Assembly (NCBI GenBank): GCA_020744225.1
Contig: JAGMWG010000006.1
Span: forward strand, 744,001 to 808,000
DNA length: 64,000 bases
Source: Paraphoma chrysanthemicola
Lineage: Eukaryota; Ascomycota; Dothideomycetes; Pleosporales; Phaeosphaeriaceae
Direction: 5' to 3'
Every line of letters begins with the position of its first letter. Position 1 is the stretch's first letter. Of this stretch, positions 24,762 through 35,509 are shown in pieces. A program made the translations under genes and the position numbers. The notes under the pieces are model-generated. The model saw only the letters and a program-made list of their open reading frames with translations. It ran no database searches and was not told where the DNA came from.

Positions 24762-25046
24762 TGTGTATTATATGTTGTAAGAGGTGCAAGCAAGAAGGCG
24801 AAGAAAGAATTACTCTGACGCGGTGTTAGAATGCAGTCATGAGCGTGTTGGTGGGCTGGAGGGACAACAGTGGGTTTGTCGTAAATGGGCAGGAACGACG
24901 CGCTAGCGACGCGTTTCGAGGAGGCGCGACCCGCGACCGAGAGCACCGTCCGTCCGTGCACCTTAAAGTGGTCGCGCTAGCCCGTCTTGTCAACAGCTTC
25001 ACCTTTTCGTCGTCATGATCCTAACTTCCGCAACATCATATTCACA
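24762..25046. promoter_or_regulatory. Head-to-head promoter of POL1 and oligoribonuclease
   Basis: 285 bp between divergent ATGs. Contains GC-rich ACGCGCTAGCGACGCG-like sequence at about 24898-24913 with ACGCG/CGCGT cores. Such cores resemble MCB (MluI cell-cycle box) elements that drive S-phase genes in yeasts; a role here is inference. Confidence 0.45.
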
Positions 25047-25661
25047 ATGGCTTCTGTATCGAAGGCTCCGCTGGTCTGGATCGACTGTGAGGTACGTACG
25101 TGCGTACTCGCTATGACACGCTATTGACCTATACAGATGACTGGCTTAGACACTGAAAATGACACCATCATGTCGCTTGCCGCTTTCGTTACAGATGCAG
25201 ACTTGAATTTGCTTGATGAAGCAGGTTACGAAGCGATCATTCATCACAATCAGGATCAGCTTGACCGCATGGGTGAATGGTGCACAAGGCACCACGGCCA
25301 GTCAGGCTTAACGAGGAGTTGTCTTGAGTCGTCAACCACAGCGCAAGAGGCTGCAGAAGGCTTGCTTCAGTACATCAAAAAGTATGTTCCGGAACGACGC
25401 ACCGGACTTCTGGCCGGAAACTCGGTCCACGCGGATAAGTCGTTCCTTGTCAAACAGCCCTACAAGATCGTCACCGACCACCTGCACTATCGTCTCCTAG
25501 ACGTCAGCAGCATTAAGGAAGCTGCACGTAGATGGGCCCCGAAGACCACTTTGAACAAGATTCCAAGGAAGCAAATGTTGCACGAAGCCCGTGCGGATAT
25601 CTTAGAGAGCATCGAAGAAGCGCGATTCTACCGAACAACATTTTTCAAGACAGACTCATAA
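25047..25661 (+). CDS. REX2: Oligoribonuclease, 189 aa
   Basis: DEDDh 3'-5' exoribonuclease that degrades 2-5 nt RNA fragments; in fungi the orthologue (Rex2/Ynt20) is mitochondrial and nuclear. Exons 25047..25091 (MASVSKAPLVWIDCE) and 25137..25661, 45-nt GT-AG intron placed inside the first catalytic motif WIDCE/MTGLD. Further motifs: EWCTRHHGQSGLT, AGNSVHADKSFL, HYRLLDVSSIKE and HEARADILESIEE, which supply the remaining Asp/His residues of DEDDh. Length is that of bacterial Orn and shorter than yeast Rex2, so no long presequence is visible in this model. Confidence 0.95.
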
Positions 25662-26398
25662 TGAATCATATTTATACGAGCGATTTCATCGATCCATCGA
25701 CCTCCGGCATCTTTCTTCCTCTTCCACTCTCTCTCACGACATTGTGCGTATGATGGATGATGCCTTAATCATCGCGCGAAGGCCGTACTCACACAACTTT
25801 TTGAATCAGATTCTGGAGGCAGGAACGCAGTGACGCTTCAGACGATCTTATCAACGAGCGGGCCGAAAAGTGCTTTTCGTGTTTGCGGTTTTGTCGAAAG
25901 TCCTAAACATGTTCGCGGTTGAAGGCTTCGACTACGTTGCGCCGCCGTGAGCTGTACAATCCATCAACACCTCCCATCCGTACCTGTCGACAGGCTAAAT
26001 AGTCTTGAGCCACTCGAATCTCATGAACGGAAGCCCAAAGTTAGAAGACATGATGAAGAGTCTCTCGAAGCCGCGAGGAACGTATTGCAGCTGCTTTTCA
26101 GCCTCAAGCGGCAAGTTCTCGAACCGAGTTTTAGGATTGCCAAGATTGACCTGCATGTAGGATCGTTCTTTGCGCCGAACACGGACGAAGTGGCTTGGTT
26201 CGACCCAATGATCGAATCCGCGAATCCTTTAGCAACGATGGGCGAATGGCCCCAATGATGGCGTTCATCTCGACCCCGCGTGAGCCGATTGATAGGTGCA
26301 AGCATATATGCTGTCCAGCCTTCCCGCATCTCCTTGGTCCGTGATTCTCAGCCTTGCTCTCTCATATTCGCGCCTGCGATTTTGCCTCTCCTGTCAAA
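25662..26398. other. Intergenic, about 740 bp
   Basis: Presumed 3' UTR of the oligoribonuclease gene and promoter of the following surface protein gene. A 103-codon ORF at 25947-26258 lacks coding features. Confidence 0.4.
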
Positions 26399-27668
26399 AT
26401 GGGCTTCATTTTGCAGCCACCATGGCTACTCACTCTGCTACTGCTAGTGGGAACGGCAGTGCTCGGTGCAGAGATCAACACTTACCCAAGTGACGGTGTA
26501 GATGCCGGCAAGACCTAAATCATCACCTACAGTCCAGGTGGTAACACAGTCAGTCAATCTGACTATACTCACGCTCGAAAATAGCTAAGAGGTGCAAACA
26601 GCCTACCACATTTATTTTGCGCAAAGGGTCCGCGACAGGTCTTGGCACGGTGGGGACTCTGACCAGTACGATTGACATGTTCACTGCCTGAAGTTTTGAC
26701 TAATTTGACCATCAGCGTCCGCTACAGGAGGCACATTCCAGTGGACTGTGTCCAGCTCTCTTGTCTCTGGAGGCGACTATGCACTTGAGATTCGTCAAGG
26801 CAGCGATTCTCCAAACTTCTCGGGACAGTTCAGTGTCAGAGGATCATCCGCTATCGCATCGTCGGTCGCTCCTCCACCAGCTTCAGCGCCGACGCCAACC
26901 CCAACACCCGTGCCTCAGCCTTCGCCAAGTCTCCGCTCGGTCGCGTCTTCGATCGCATCACCCGCTCCATCTTCGTCGAGGGTCGCACAGTCCGCAGATT
27001 CGTCTTCTACACCTGCTTCGAGCTTATCAAGCGGAATCTCAGCGATCAGGTCAAGTGGTGCTTCTACACCAATAGTTCCGGCCGGCGAAGCAAGCTCTTC
27101 TGCAACCATTGTTCCACCTGGTGGAGGAGGTGGCGGTCTGAGCACTGGTGCAAAAGCTGGTATCGGCGTTGGCGCCTCAATCGCAGGCCTTTTACTAGCC
27201 CTCGGCGCCTTCTTCCTCGGAATGTCCGTCCACAAGAAATCAAAGAAGGTCGATGATGCTGAGACAAGTACTGGTGACGGAAAGCCCGAACTAGATGGCA
27301 AAGTCTTGCACAAGCACGAGATCACGCCGGAGTTGGACGCCGGCGCACAGGTGCCGGGTGCACAGAAGTGTCATACCGCCAACGCGCACTTGAGTCCAAC
27401 TACAGCAAAGGAACTCCAGGCTGATCCTACGCCAATCGCTGTCCCAACACAGTCAGAGCTACATGGAACACCGCAGCGTAATGAACTCGGTCCTGGCGTA
27501 GCACAGGAACCGCGTCACGAGCTCGATGGTAATGCTACATACAATCAAAGTCCGGTATCGCCCATTGTGAATTCGCAGCACAATGGAATAAATCGAGCCG
27601 ATACATACGACGATCCTAGACTAGTGCAGAATCCATGGGCGCAGGATGAGACACTTCCGCGAAGATGA
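26399..27668 (+). CDS. Ser/Thr-rich cell-surface protein with one TM segment; in-frame stop near the N-terminus (possible pseudogene)
   Basis: ATG 26399 opens a signal peptide (MGFILQPPWLLTLLLLVGTA) followed by EINTYPSDGVDAGKT, the start of the Kre9/Knh1-like N-terminal domain found in fungal Ser-Thr-rich surface proteins. The next codon is TAA (26516-26518), where relatives have Tyr (GKTY.ITYSP); the sequence carries on in the same frame as IITYSPG. Downstream exons read well: PTTFILRKG and GLGTVGTLT up to 26665, a 50-nt intron (26666..26715), then 26716..27668 with GGTFQWTVSSS, SGGDYALEIRQGS, a long Ser/Pro/Thr region, a TM helix (AGIGVGASIAGLLLALGAFFLG) and a hydrophilic cytoplasmic tail. 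An intron between about 26536 and 26584 is needed to reach PTTF. A longer intron from about 26494 could skip the TAA but would delete conserved residues. Confidence 0.6.
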
Positions 27669-28008
27669 AGGTCGTTTGCAGATTGATACCCGGAATAGCA
27701 AAAAAGTCCATTTATGCTCGATAATGTCAAAGCGATGTCATTCATTTCAACTTCCAGTGCACCCTAGCGGACGATGTGATAAATCTTGTCTCGACTAAAG
27801 CTCCCATTGGAAATACTGAAAGCGAGGCGAAGCTTGTGTGGATAATATCTTTCGATGAAGCACATTGGAATATGTTGATAGCGTCAAGCAAGACATAGAC
27901 ATTTGCCGACTACCAGCACCACCACGAACGCCAAAGAAATCCTACCACAACAGTATGGGAAACCTAACCACCCATCACTGCATTTCCTTCCAGCTTCATG
28001 CCGATCGA
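27669..28008. other. Convergent intergenic gap
   Basis: Between the surface-protein gene (plus) and the paralog pair (minus). A C- and A-rich stretch at 27960-28010. No gene seen. Confidence 0.4.
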
Positions 28009-29519
28009 TTAACACAACCCTAACAGAATCTCCATCTCCCCACTCTCAACATACGCCTCCAACCGACTTTCCCCCTTATCTCCCCTTCTCGCTTTCACCC
28101 ACCCATCCCCACGCTCAATCTCTTCCAACGAACTCGAATCAAACATCAACGGACCACTGTCAATCCTTGCTTCCGCCTCGCCATACCAGCTATATGGATA
28201 GCATATTTCCATTTTGCCTGTTCGGGCAGTGTGCTTGCTGGTTGTGTTGAGCAAAGGGTTGAAGTACTTTTTGGGTGTGTCGAGATCCATGTTTGTTAGG
28301 TGGATGCGCGTATTGCCGGTTTGTGTGGAGGTGTAGAATTCACTGATGTCGTCGGGGTTCGAGGCACCCCAGGGCTTGAGATATGTTGCTATGTTACCAC
28401 TTTGGCTCGATATGTTTGTGATTGAGCCGTGAGGGATTCCCAACCAGATGTTGCCAGATTCAGAGTGAATTTTTGTCGTGTGCGTCATGGGACGCGAGCC
28501 CCAGTACTCGAAAATAGACCTGATATCAATGATTCCAGATTTGGAAGAGATGGTGACACTCTCAGGTGAGAATGGGCGGTCGTATCGTGGGACCAGGAAA
28601 AAGCCGATCATATTTCTGTCGTTGCGGATGTCTAAGTTTCCATCGGCTGGGTACCAGCCAAATATGGTGCCGGCGACGGAACTGACGGAGATGTTGTGCG
28701 TGATGAGTGGCTCGTAGTAGCGAGTGCCTGCGAAAGTGGAGTCGCCATACGAAGTATGAAGGATGAGGTTATTGATTTCCCAAGCGAGTGAGCCATGAAC
28801 CCACATATGAAGAACCTCAGATCGTAGCTCGAGGGTGTCTTGAACAAACTCGACTTCTGGTCGAAGATAGATCATGACCCGAATGTCTGTGCATACGTCT
28901 TTCGCGTCTGAGGGGGCGTAATCTAGGGTGAGAGTTGACTCTGAAGATTCGAGAACAACATGTTGTAGGTCTCCGTCTTCAGTGGAATTGACAATAACAC
29001 GAACTTCGATGTCGGAGTCTTGAAGTGGGTGGCCGCGTCTCAAGCTGACCTCGCCCGAACTGTCCCTCGCGATTCAGCCCGAGTTGAGTCAATGAAATGC
29101 CATTCTCTAGCAGGCAAATCGTGTTGCGAAACATTGAAACCAAAATGACGAGACAACGACGCAGCAATGGTAGTGCATTCTTCGTACTGGACCCTTTGCT
29201 TCTGGAGCTGGACAAGCTCCATGAGTCCCTGGAGAGGCTGACTTGCCTTCATCAATGCGGTAGGAAAATTACCCCAGTGCATCTTCATCACAAATATGGA
29301 CAGTACAATTGCAAATAGAAGTACCTGTATTGGTTTGGAAAGCCAGCGCAATCGAGTCTTGGAATTCTCCTCCTTGTTTGCGTCCTGAAAAGACAGATCA
29401 GCAAAGCCCGGGAGAAGAATGCACATGGCGCCTACCGTATGGATGGCCGGGTCGCCCACAGACTTCCATTCTATTGGGCCGTAGGGAGTCTTGTTATCTA
29501 CTGCGTACGGCAAAGCCAT
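28009..29519 (-). CDS. Membrane-anchored protein with beta-helix-like repeats, paralog 1, broken by a frameshift
   Basis: ATG 29519 starts MALPYAVDNKTPYGPIEWK. A likely 51-nt intron (29435..29385) leads to DANKEENSKTRLRW, a single TM segment (IQVLLFAIVLSIFVMKMHW), then RVQYEECTTIAASLSRHFGF and WHFIDSTRAESRGTVR. Here the frame ends in TGA at 29040, while the continuation, EVSLRRGHPLQDSDIEV, lies one frame over and stays open to 28009. The paralog at 30006-31634 is continuous across this point (FDSTRVEAYGPFRGQ, then VNVRRGDPFQVSDI), so a 1-nt loss in the CCC run at 29054-29056 (plus strand) is the simplest reading. The extracellular part has repeated SG-I-centred segments (VSSVAGTIFG, ISSKSGIIDI, IHSESGNIWL, ISSQSGNIATYL), like the DUF4097 beta-helix. 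It ends ARRGDKGESRLEAYVESGE. Function unknown. Confidence 0.65.
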
Positions 29520-30005
29520 GATGAGGAGCAGCTAGACAGAGTAGTCAAGATGTGGGCAGTTTTGAGAACCAGAACCCGGCGATGGGAGGGGTATGAGCAC
29601 AATACCTGGAGAGTGTGTTTGACGGAAAATCCAAAGACAATTCCGAATGCGTGGAGTATAAGTCATCAAGAGGCTATTTGGTCCCTCAAAGTTTGAGAGG
29701 AGCAACGCCGCATGCGCCGCAATTGGACATAGGAGGCTATGTACTTAGTCCCAAAAAGGTCTTAGGTCCTCACACCTTCCTGTAAACGCTGCATGAAAGC
29801 TCCCTACGCTCATTCGAGACTTAAATTGCTGCCTAATGGGACATCACGAGACTTTTTGAACTCAGACACGGGCGTGGTGCATCGTGTCGAAATATGGTGA
29901 TCACCGAAAGGGCAGATTAACATGACAGCAGAATATAGTCTTAGAAGGATCTATTCTCACTTGGTATAGCCAGAGTCTCTCAGGTATGCTATAGTTGTAC
30001 TTATG
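29520..30005. other. Spacer between the two paralogs, with promoter of paralog 1
   Basis: 485 bp. Contains the 13-bp motif CGCCGCATGCGCC at 29706-29718, about 190 bp upstream of the paralog 1 ATG; identical copies lie at 31795-31807 and 35497-35509. Confidence 0.5.
29706..29718. promoter_or_regulatory. 13-bp motif CGCCGCATGCGCC, copy 1
   Basis: Identical at three places in the window. The core CGCATGCG is palindromic. This copy lies about 190 bp upstream of the paralog 1 start on the minus strand. A regulatory role is inference from its position. Confidence 0.4.
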
Positions 30006-31634
30006 TTACAGCATGAACATATTGCTTTCTGACCTGGCACTGAGCCTACCGGTCTTCTCTGTCCCTAGCTCGATGTTAATTTCCCCCTGCTCGACGCGAG
30101 CTTGAGCCTGACTGTGCCCTCGTGTGCCTCGTCTCGCCTTGATATATCCTTCACCGCGCTCAACCTCTTCCAACGCCCCTGACTCAAACTTTAGCGGACC
30201 GTCGTCAATGCGGGCCTCCAAAGTCCCAAGCCAAGTACGGGGGTACAATACGTCTAGCCTCCCATCCTTCATGTAGTGACTACTCATCATTGTGAGGAGA
30301 GGATCGTGCGAAAATGTGTTTGCTGAGGAATCACCATTCGTTTCTTGGAGACGAACGCGTGTAGGGCCAAACCTGGAAGATGTATGTATCTCGCTAGGGC
30401 CGTTGGAACTGGCTGCTCTATATGGCACGATGGCGGTCGTAATAATATCGTCGCTGGTGAGATTTGTGAACAATCCTTGCGGTAAATATGCCCACACTTC
30501 ACCGGAGACACTATGTATATTCGTGACATGGGTATGAGGTTGGGGAGGCCAGTATGGAATCGGGACCTCGAAGTGAATAGTGCCTGAGAGTGTATGAACC
30601 GAAATATTCTTCAAATTGACGATTCCATTACGTGGAGGTATCAGTCCGAGGCCGATCCAGCCAGTTTCGCTTCGAGCGTCGATGTGCCCATTAGCCTCGA
30701 TGTATCCCCCAATATCTCCAGAGGTAGAGCTTAGGGTAATATTGTTCGAGGTTATTGGGCGCGCCTCGTCAGAACGGCCAAGACTTGGACGGCCGCGCGA
30801 AGCGTGTACAAGCCCATGGCTGAAGCCCCACTCTGCATTCTCAAAGGATATCTCCCCTCGTGAGGTTTGTACTAATAAATTTTCGACCTCCCATTCAAGC
30901 CCGTCGTCGAAACTAACGTCGAGTATATGCGTTTGGAATGCCAAAAGATGTACTTGATGCGCTGGCCGCGGTCGAAGAAACAGATAAACCTCGACTTCTG
31001 TACAAACTTTTTTGGCATCGCTTTCGACGTACTTAAGAGTAAAATCTGATCGAGTTTGGCGTACTATCACATTCTGAAGATCTTCTTCGTTGGTCGATTT
31101 GGTCAGCACAAGGATGGTGATGTCTGAGACTTGGAATGGGTCGCCACGTCGAACATTGACTTGGCCACGGAAAGGCCCGTATGCCTCCACACGTGTTGAG
31201 TCGAAAAATTTCCATTGGGTGTCGGTACCGTCGCTTGTGACGTTGGCCTCAAAGTATCGACTCGTTGTTGCGGCTACAGAAGAGCACTTTTCATACCGAT
31301 ACTGTGCTTTCCTCATATATGGAGAAGCCTTCCATAGTTCTGAAGACTCCAGATCCACGTCAGGAACACGGATTGATTTGACCAAGTTGATATTGACCGT
31401 CCATGGGGAGAAGGTCACTGCAAGAGCAATGATCGTGACAATGAGCAGTCCCAGTTGCCCAAAGCGCGTGGGATTCTGGCGCCACTGTAGGACATCGGGT
31501 GAGAAACGTTGGTGTGGTGACTAGAACCATAAGTCAGTACACGGTAGAGATTAATGAATCAGGCTTACCAGGTGTGCCTTCTGCTTTTCTGTGGATAGTG
31601 GCAGAACGACGGCAACTTCACCAAGTTGTGCCAT
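30006..31634 (-). CDS. Membrane-anchored protein with beta-helix-like repeats, paralog 2, intact, 526 aa
   Basis: Exons 31634..31569 (MAQLGEVAVVLPLSTEKQKA, 22 codons) and 31520..30006; 48-nt GT-AG intron in phase 0. After a short N-terminal tail there is one TM segment (LGLLIVTIIALAVTFSPWTV, about residues 45-64), then a long non-cytoplasmic part: YRYEKCSSVAATTSRYFE, WKFFDSTRVEAYGPFRG, then repeated segments of the type ITLSSTSGDIGGYI, HIDARSETGWIGLGL, ISVHTLSGTIHFEV and NIHSVSGEVWAYL, which fit a right-handed beta-helix of the DUF4097 kind. The end is ERGEGYIKARRGTRGHSQAQA. It resembles its downstream neighbour along the whole length, including the N-terminal intron, so the pair arose by tandem duplication. 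No enzyme motif seen. Function unknown. Confidence 0.75.
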
Positions 31635-31794
31635 CCTGGCGCCCAGAAGCTGAGATAACTGCTCGACGACAAAAAACTGAAGATTGTGTTACTGAAATCT
31701 AAGACGAGTTGAGAGGGTCGATGTGCATATTTGTTGTATCTTGGGTGAAAGCAAGAGCGAGTGTAGGTGCCTGTGGTTGTGTTAGCAGTCGCCG

Positions 31795-31807
31795 CGCCGC
31801 ATGCGCC
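31795..31807. promoter_or_regulatory. 13-bp motif CGCCGCATGCGCC, copy 2
   Basis: About 160 bp upstream of the paralog 2 ATG (minus strand), a distance close to that of copy 1 from paralog 1. Confidence 0.4.
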
Positions 31808-32778
31808 CCATCATCAGATGGTGTGTGCGCAATGAGGGGCAGGTAGGCAGGCGCGAGATGTTTCACATGGACTGTGCCGGCATCACAGTACAAGCAACAA
31901 CGGCAAGGCGGACTCGATGTACATGGGACAGCAACCTCGGCGTCTCTGGAAGCTGGCACAAAGGTCATTGATTTTGCAACCCGTTACGCGCTCGCCCCGC
32001 CTCCAGACCCAGCCCAACATGCCCACGGATCGCAAACCTTGCAGGCCAACCACAACCCAAGCCCGTTACTCCCTGCATCATGCAATTGCACGGCGCATGC
32101 AAGTCAAAACTTCTGAAGTTTAATATTTCGGCTTTAGACTTTGGCAAGAAGCTGTCGAGTCATATCGTAGAATCAGCACTGCGCCTTACCATTGTCCGAG
32201 ACACTGACCACATTTTTGCGCCGTGGCGCAGTCGAGCTCGACTCTCCGCGCTTCGTATACAACGTGGAAGATCTTGATTTGGGGATGTCTTCGTGCCTGA
32301 CTGCATCGGCGGCTGTGACATTCTGGTCAGACGGTCAGTTACCGCTGTCTAGAAACGAGTTACCCTTATTGGCATTGGAGCTGAGAATGCCACTGCAGCA
32401 TTGACGATGTATTGCCGACCAGTTCACCAAACTTGTTAGCCACCAGCGTACATGCAAACGTCCGATGATTGAATGTGATCTGAGTGCTGCAACATCATCA
32501 GGATACATAGTGCACATCTGTTAGGGCCTAATGGAACCTTAGAGTTGGCATAGTGTGAACCACGCCCTCAGTTGGCCCATCATCTTCCCAAATTTGCCGT
32601 ACGCCACTACGATACATCGTTCAAGGGCTAGGAAGTTATTCGGGGAAACTCTTCATAAGATGATTGTGGCGGTCTTGTCTCAATCACGCCGCAAATATGA
32701 CACAGCCAGAAGATGGCGAAGTGCTCCTGCCGGTCTTGAAGCCCGATTGAACCATATAGAGGCTTCCTCCAGAGGGGA

Positions 32779-32784
32779 TATAAA
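32779..32784 (+). promoter_or_regulatory. TATA box of the SGNH hydrolase gene
   Basis: TATAAA in a purine-rich context, 137 bp upstream of the ATG at 32916. Position is suitable for a core promoter; not tested. Confidence 0.4.
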
Positions 32785-32915
32785 GAGACATGATAGCGCT
32801 CTGGCAGAAGACACAGTCATTAACATCGACGACTTGGACTGCTTAAAGCTACCAGAATCGACACAGCCGCATCGTCAGGTCTGCAGTTGCAGACAATGCT
32901 ATTCGAGTCAACAAT

Positions 32916-34302
32916 ATGTCTTCCCATACCACAATGAGACCCATCTTCTCTACCCTATTATGGCTTGCCTGTTCTCTGAGCGGTGCGAGTTCCCATCCAC
33001 AAGCACTACATCCCCCTTTCGAGCACGTCCAAACACGTGCAGACTCGAAGTTCATACTCGGAGCAATTGGTGATTCATGGGGTGTAAGTCGTCACTTTAT
33101 ACGAGAAGGTCTGCTGCACTAACAAGGGTAAGAGCGGTGTAAGCTGGAGTAAGGCCACGCAATATGACGACAATGTGTCCCGTTGCATGCGATACAAGTA
33201 CGCGTGGTCCACAGTTGTGAACTCCAGCTACTCTCAGTGGACGCCCGATACAGGAAAAGAATCAGTCTTCGAATTCAAGGCTTGCTCGGGAGCACATCTG
33301 GAGGACATGATGAATCAAATGGATCAACTCACACGACCGAATCTTGTGCTCATGGAGGCTGGCGGCAATAATGCGGACTTCTACCCAATGGCAGACGCAT
33401 GCTTGTTCCAGGCAAACTACACAAAAGAATACGGCACCAAATACGAGCACGATAACGATCCAAATAATAGAACAGGCGAGTGCAGGCGTGAAATTGACCT
33501 CGTGCGCTCCAGACTTCAGGGGGATGCCATGGAACAGAAAGTAAGAGATACAATACACGCGTGGAGAGGACATAGATCAGTTGTGGGAAATGATGCCAGT
33601 CTCTTTCTGCTCGGGTACGCCAGATTTTTTGGCCCTGACCTCGACCCTGCGTGCGACAAGTGGAATTTCTGTATTCCTTGGAAGTCGAAGGTTCAAAATC
33701 TTGTAGCGCCCATGCGTGCAGACTTCAACGAGCTGGTATGTATACGTCCTATGCAGATGGCTACGTCGGCGACGATTGTCTGACTATTATTTGCTTGACA
33801 GGTTGGTTCGATGAATACCGCGATTCGCAGGGCGGTGGAAAGCTTCGATGATGATAAGATCCAGTTCATTGATATCGACCCAGCATTTGAAGGTCATCGG
33901 TTCTGCGAGCCTGGGCACAGGAAAAGGGAACAATACAACTGGAATGACGAAGTACACATATGGAATCAGCCAATGAAATGGACCACAACGATCATAAATG
34001 GAGACGAAGTCAAAACCTATGACCCGCTCAACGGCATAATACCACCTCCGGACATCATGGATAAATTAGACGATGCTGTGGACGGTGTTCCTAGACAGGA
34101 GGGCGAATATTATATCCTCACCTGGCGTAACCCGAAGTACTTGGAACTATCAATGGAATGGAAAATACGACCTCAGGACTTTTATGCGGAGGGTAGTGAC
34201 GCGGGCGGCTCCATTGCCCGAACATTACACCCCACAGAGACCGGGCACAGAGACATGGGCAACATTGTCATTCAGCATTTGCAGCGACACTATGGACGCT
34301 AG
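32916..34302 (+). CDS. Secreted SGNH/GDSL-type hydrolase (esterase/lipase-like), 423 aa
   Basis: Exons 32916..33083, 33133..33735 and 33802..34302. The first intron has a perfect donor (GTAAGT) and an AAG acceptor, joining GDSWG to SGVSWSKA; the second joins NEL to VGSMN. The protein has a signal peptide (MRPIFSTLLWLACSLSGASS after a second Met) and then block I, ILGAIGDSWGSG, with the nucleophile Ser. Block III is LMEAGGNNADFY (oxyanion Gly/Asn) and block V is HPTETGHRDMGN with the catalytic Asp/Thr-His region. Cys-rich stretches (DPACDKWNFCIPW) suit an extracellular protein. Members hydrolyse ester bonds of lipids or polysaccharide acetyl groups; the substrate is unknown here. Confidence 0.87.
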
Positions 34303-35297
34303 AGCACTGAGGCGTTAGCATCGTTCTGGACTGGATGTTGAAGGCGTTGCTCACATTCGAGACATTCAGGAGTCGTTATGGGGCGTCTGGGGGGTTTTCG
34401 CTTTCGCGTTGTACTTAAGTTTTGGTTCATTCATGATTGTTGTACTTTAGATGACTTGCAATTTTCATGGTTTCAGTGAAGGTATACTCGTACCTAAATG
34501 TTTTATCATGCGATATCAATTTCCATCCCATGGCAAGTCTAATTGAATTGATAGTATGACTGACGGAGCGAATATTGGAATGAACGTCGTGATGGCTGAC
34601 ATGCGTTTCGTGTGGTCATTGAAGAGCAACGACTACTGGTCTGTTCCATATCCTGTCCAGTTGTCGAGATTTGCGTAACGCTCGGGGAAGGTTTCTGTAT
34701 TTAAAGATTTCATAGTTATGCGACTACTGAGTCTGAGTTACAATTATGTTATGTTGGAAAATTGCTTGACATCAGGATGATTTGTAGTCACAATTAGGGC
34801 GCAAGTCTGAAAGAACTTGCAATCCCAAGCCTTTGGCAAGGTAGACTTGTGCTTGTCCTTTTACTTCGCTGAAACGTACGCCACGAGAGCTTCGCAACAC
34901 TTCATAGTGACGCAACGCCCATTGGACATATTATTGTAGACTTATTTGCATTCGTGAGCGCACTGCACGTGTCTGTTCAGCGTGTCGCACTGTGGGGTGA
35001 ATATTCACCGCGTGAAGGCTTCATCCCAGGTTCGCTTACACGTTGCCCCAACAAGCCCTCAAACCCCCAGCGCGAGATATTCCTGTTCGTAGAGTTGTTC
35101 CCTGGCGAGATGGCAGTCACTGAGATTTGTTTCCTTATTGCATTCTCTCATCGAATCAACCTGTGAGATCCTTACAATGCTGCAATTGGTGATTATGCTC
35201 GTTACAGCATTATATTAAGAAACCAATGCTCTGACGATTGTCTTGATGAAATAGTTCTATCTTGAGAACATGGTGCTAGGCTTTGCGGTTCCTAGTT

Positions 35298-35410
35298 GGT
35301 GCGGCTAAGTGATTAAGATCTCCGCCATGCCGATCTAATCTGGCCATTTGACTGATCACATGTCATTAGAACATTCTCAAGCTCACTTCTTAACTAGTAA
35401 AGCGACTGTT
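35298..35410. repeat. Diverged direct repeat, copy A
   Basis: Aligns without gaps over 113 bp to 36092-36204, with about 25 differences by eye. About 19 of these are transitions and copy A mostly carries A or T. Both share CCATGCCGATCT and TCAAGCTCACTTCTT. The pattern suggests RIP-type mutation of a duplicated element. No terminal repeats or ORF were recognised, so the element type is unknown. Confidence 0.6.
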
Positions 35411-35496
35411 GTCTTTACAGCATTAAGATAAGTGGGACCGAAGATTGAGCGAGCTTCATAGTTCCGGACTGCGTAAAGTGTTGTTAGCGATGACTG

Positions 35497-35509
35497 CGCC
35501 GCATGCGCC
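35497..35509. promoter_or_regulatory. 13-bp motif CGCCGCATGCGCC, copy 3
   Basis: Third identical copy, here without a recognisable gene downstream on the minus strand. It sits in the stretch that resembles 31781-31920. Confidence 0.3.

Larger units (their letters stand above)
31635..32915. other. Intergenic, about 1.3 kb, promoters of paralog 2 and the SGNH hydrolase
   Basis: Divergent upstream region. The 13-bp motif copy at 31795-31807 and roughly 135 bp around it (about 31781-31920) resemble sequence at about 35482-35615. ORFs such as the one at 32555-33073 overlap the next gene out of frame and are not supported. Confidence 0.45.

Noticed and set aside
32555..33073. 172-codon ORF overlapping the SGNH hydrolase start
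   Set aside because: Out of frame with a well-supported gene; it has no ATG-led protein character and its end is the shadow of the hydrolase exon.
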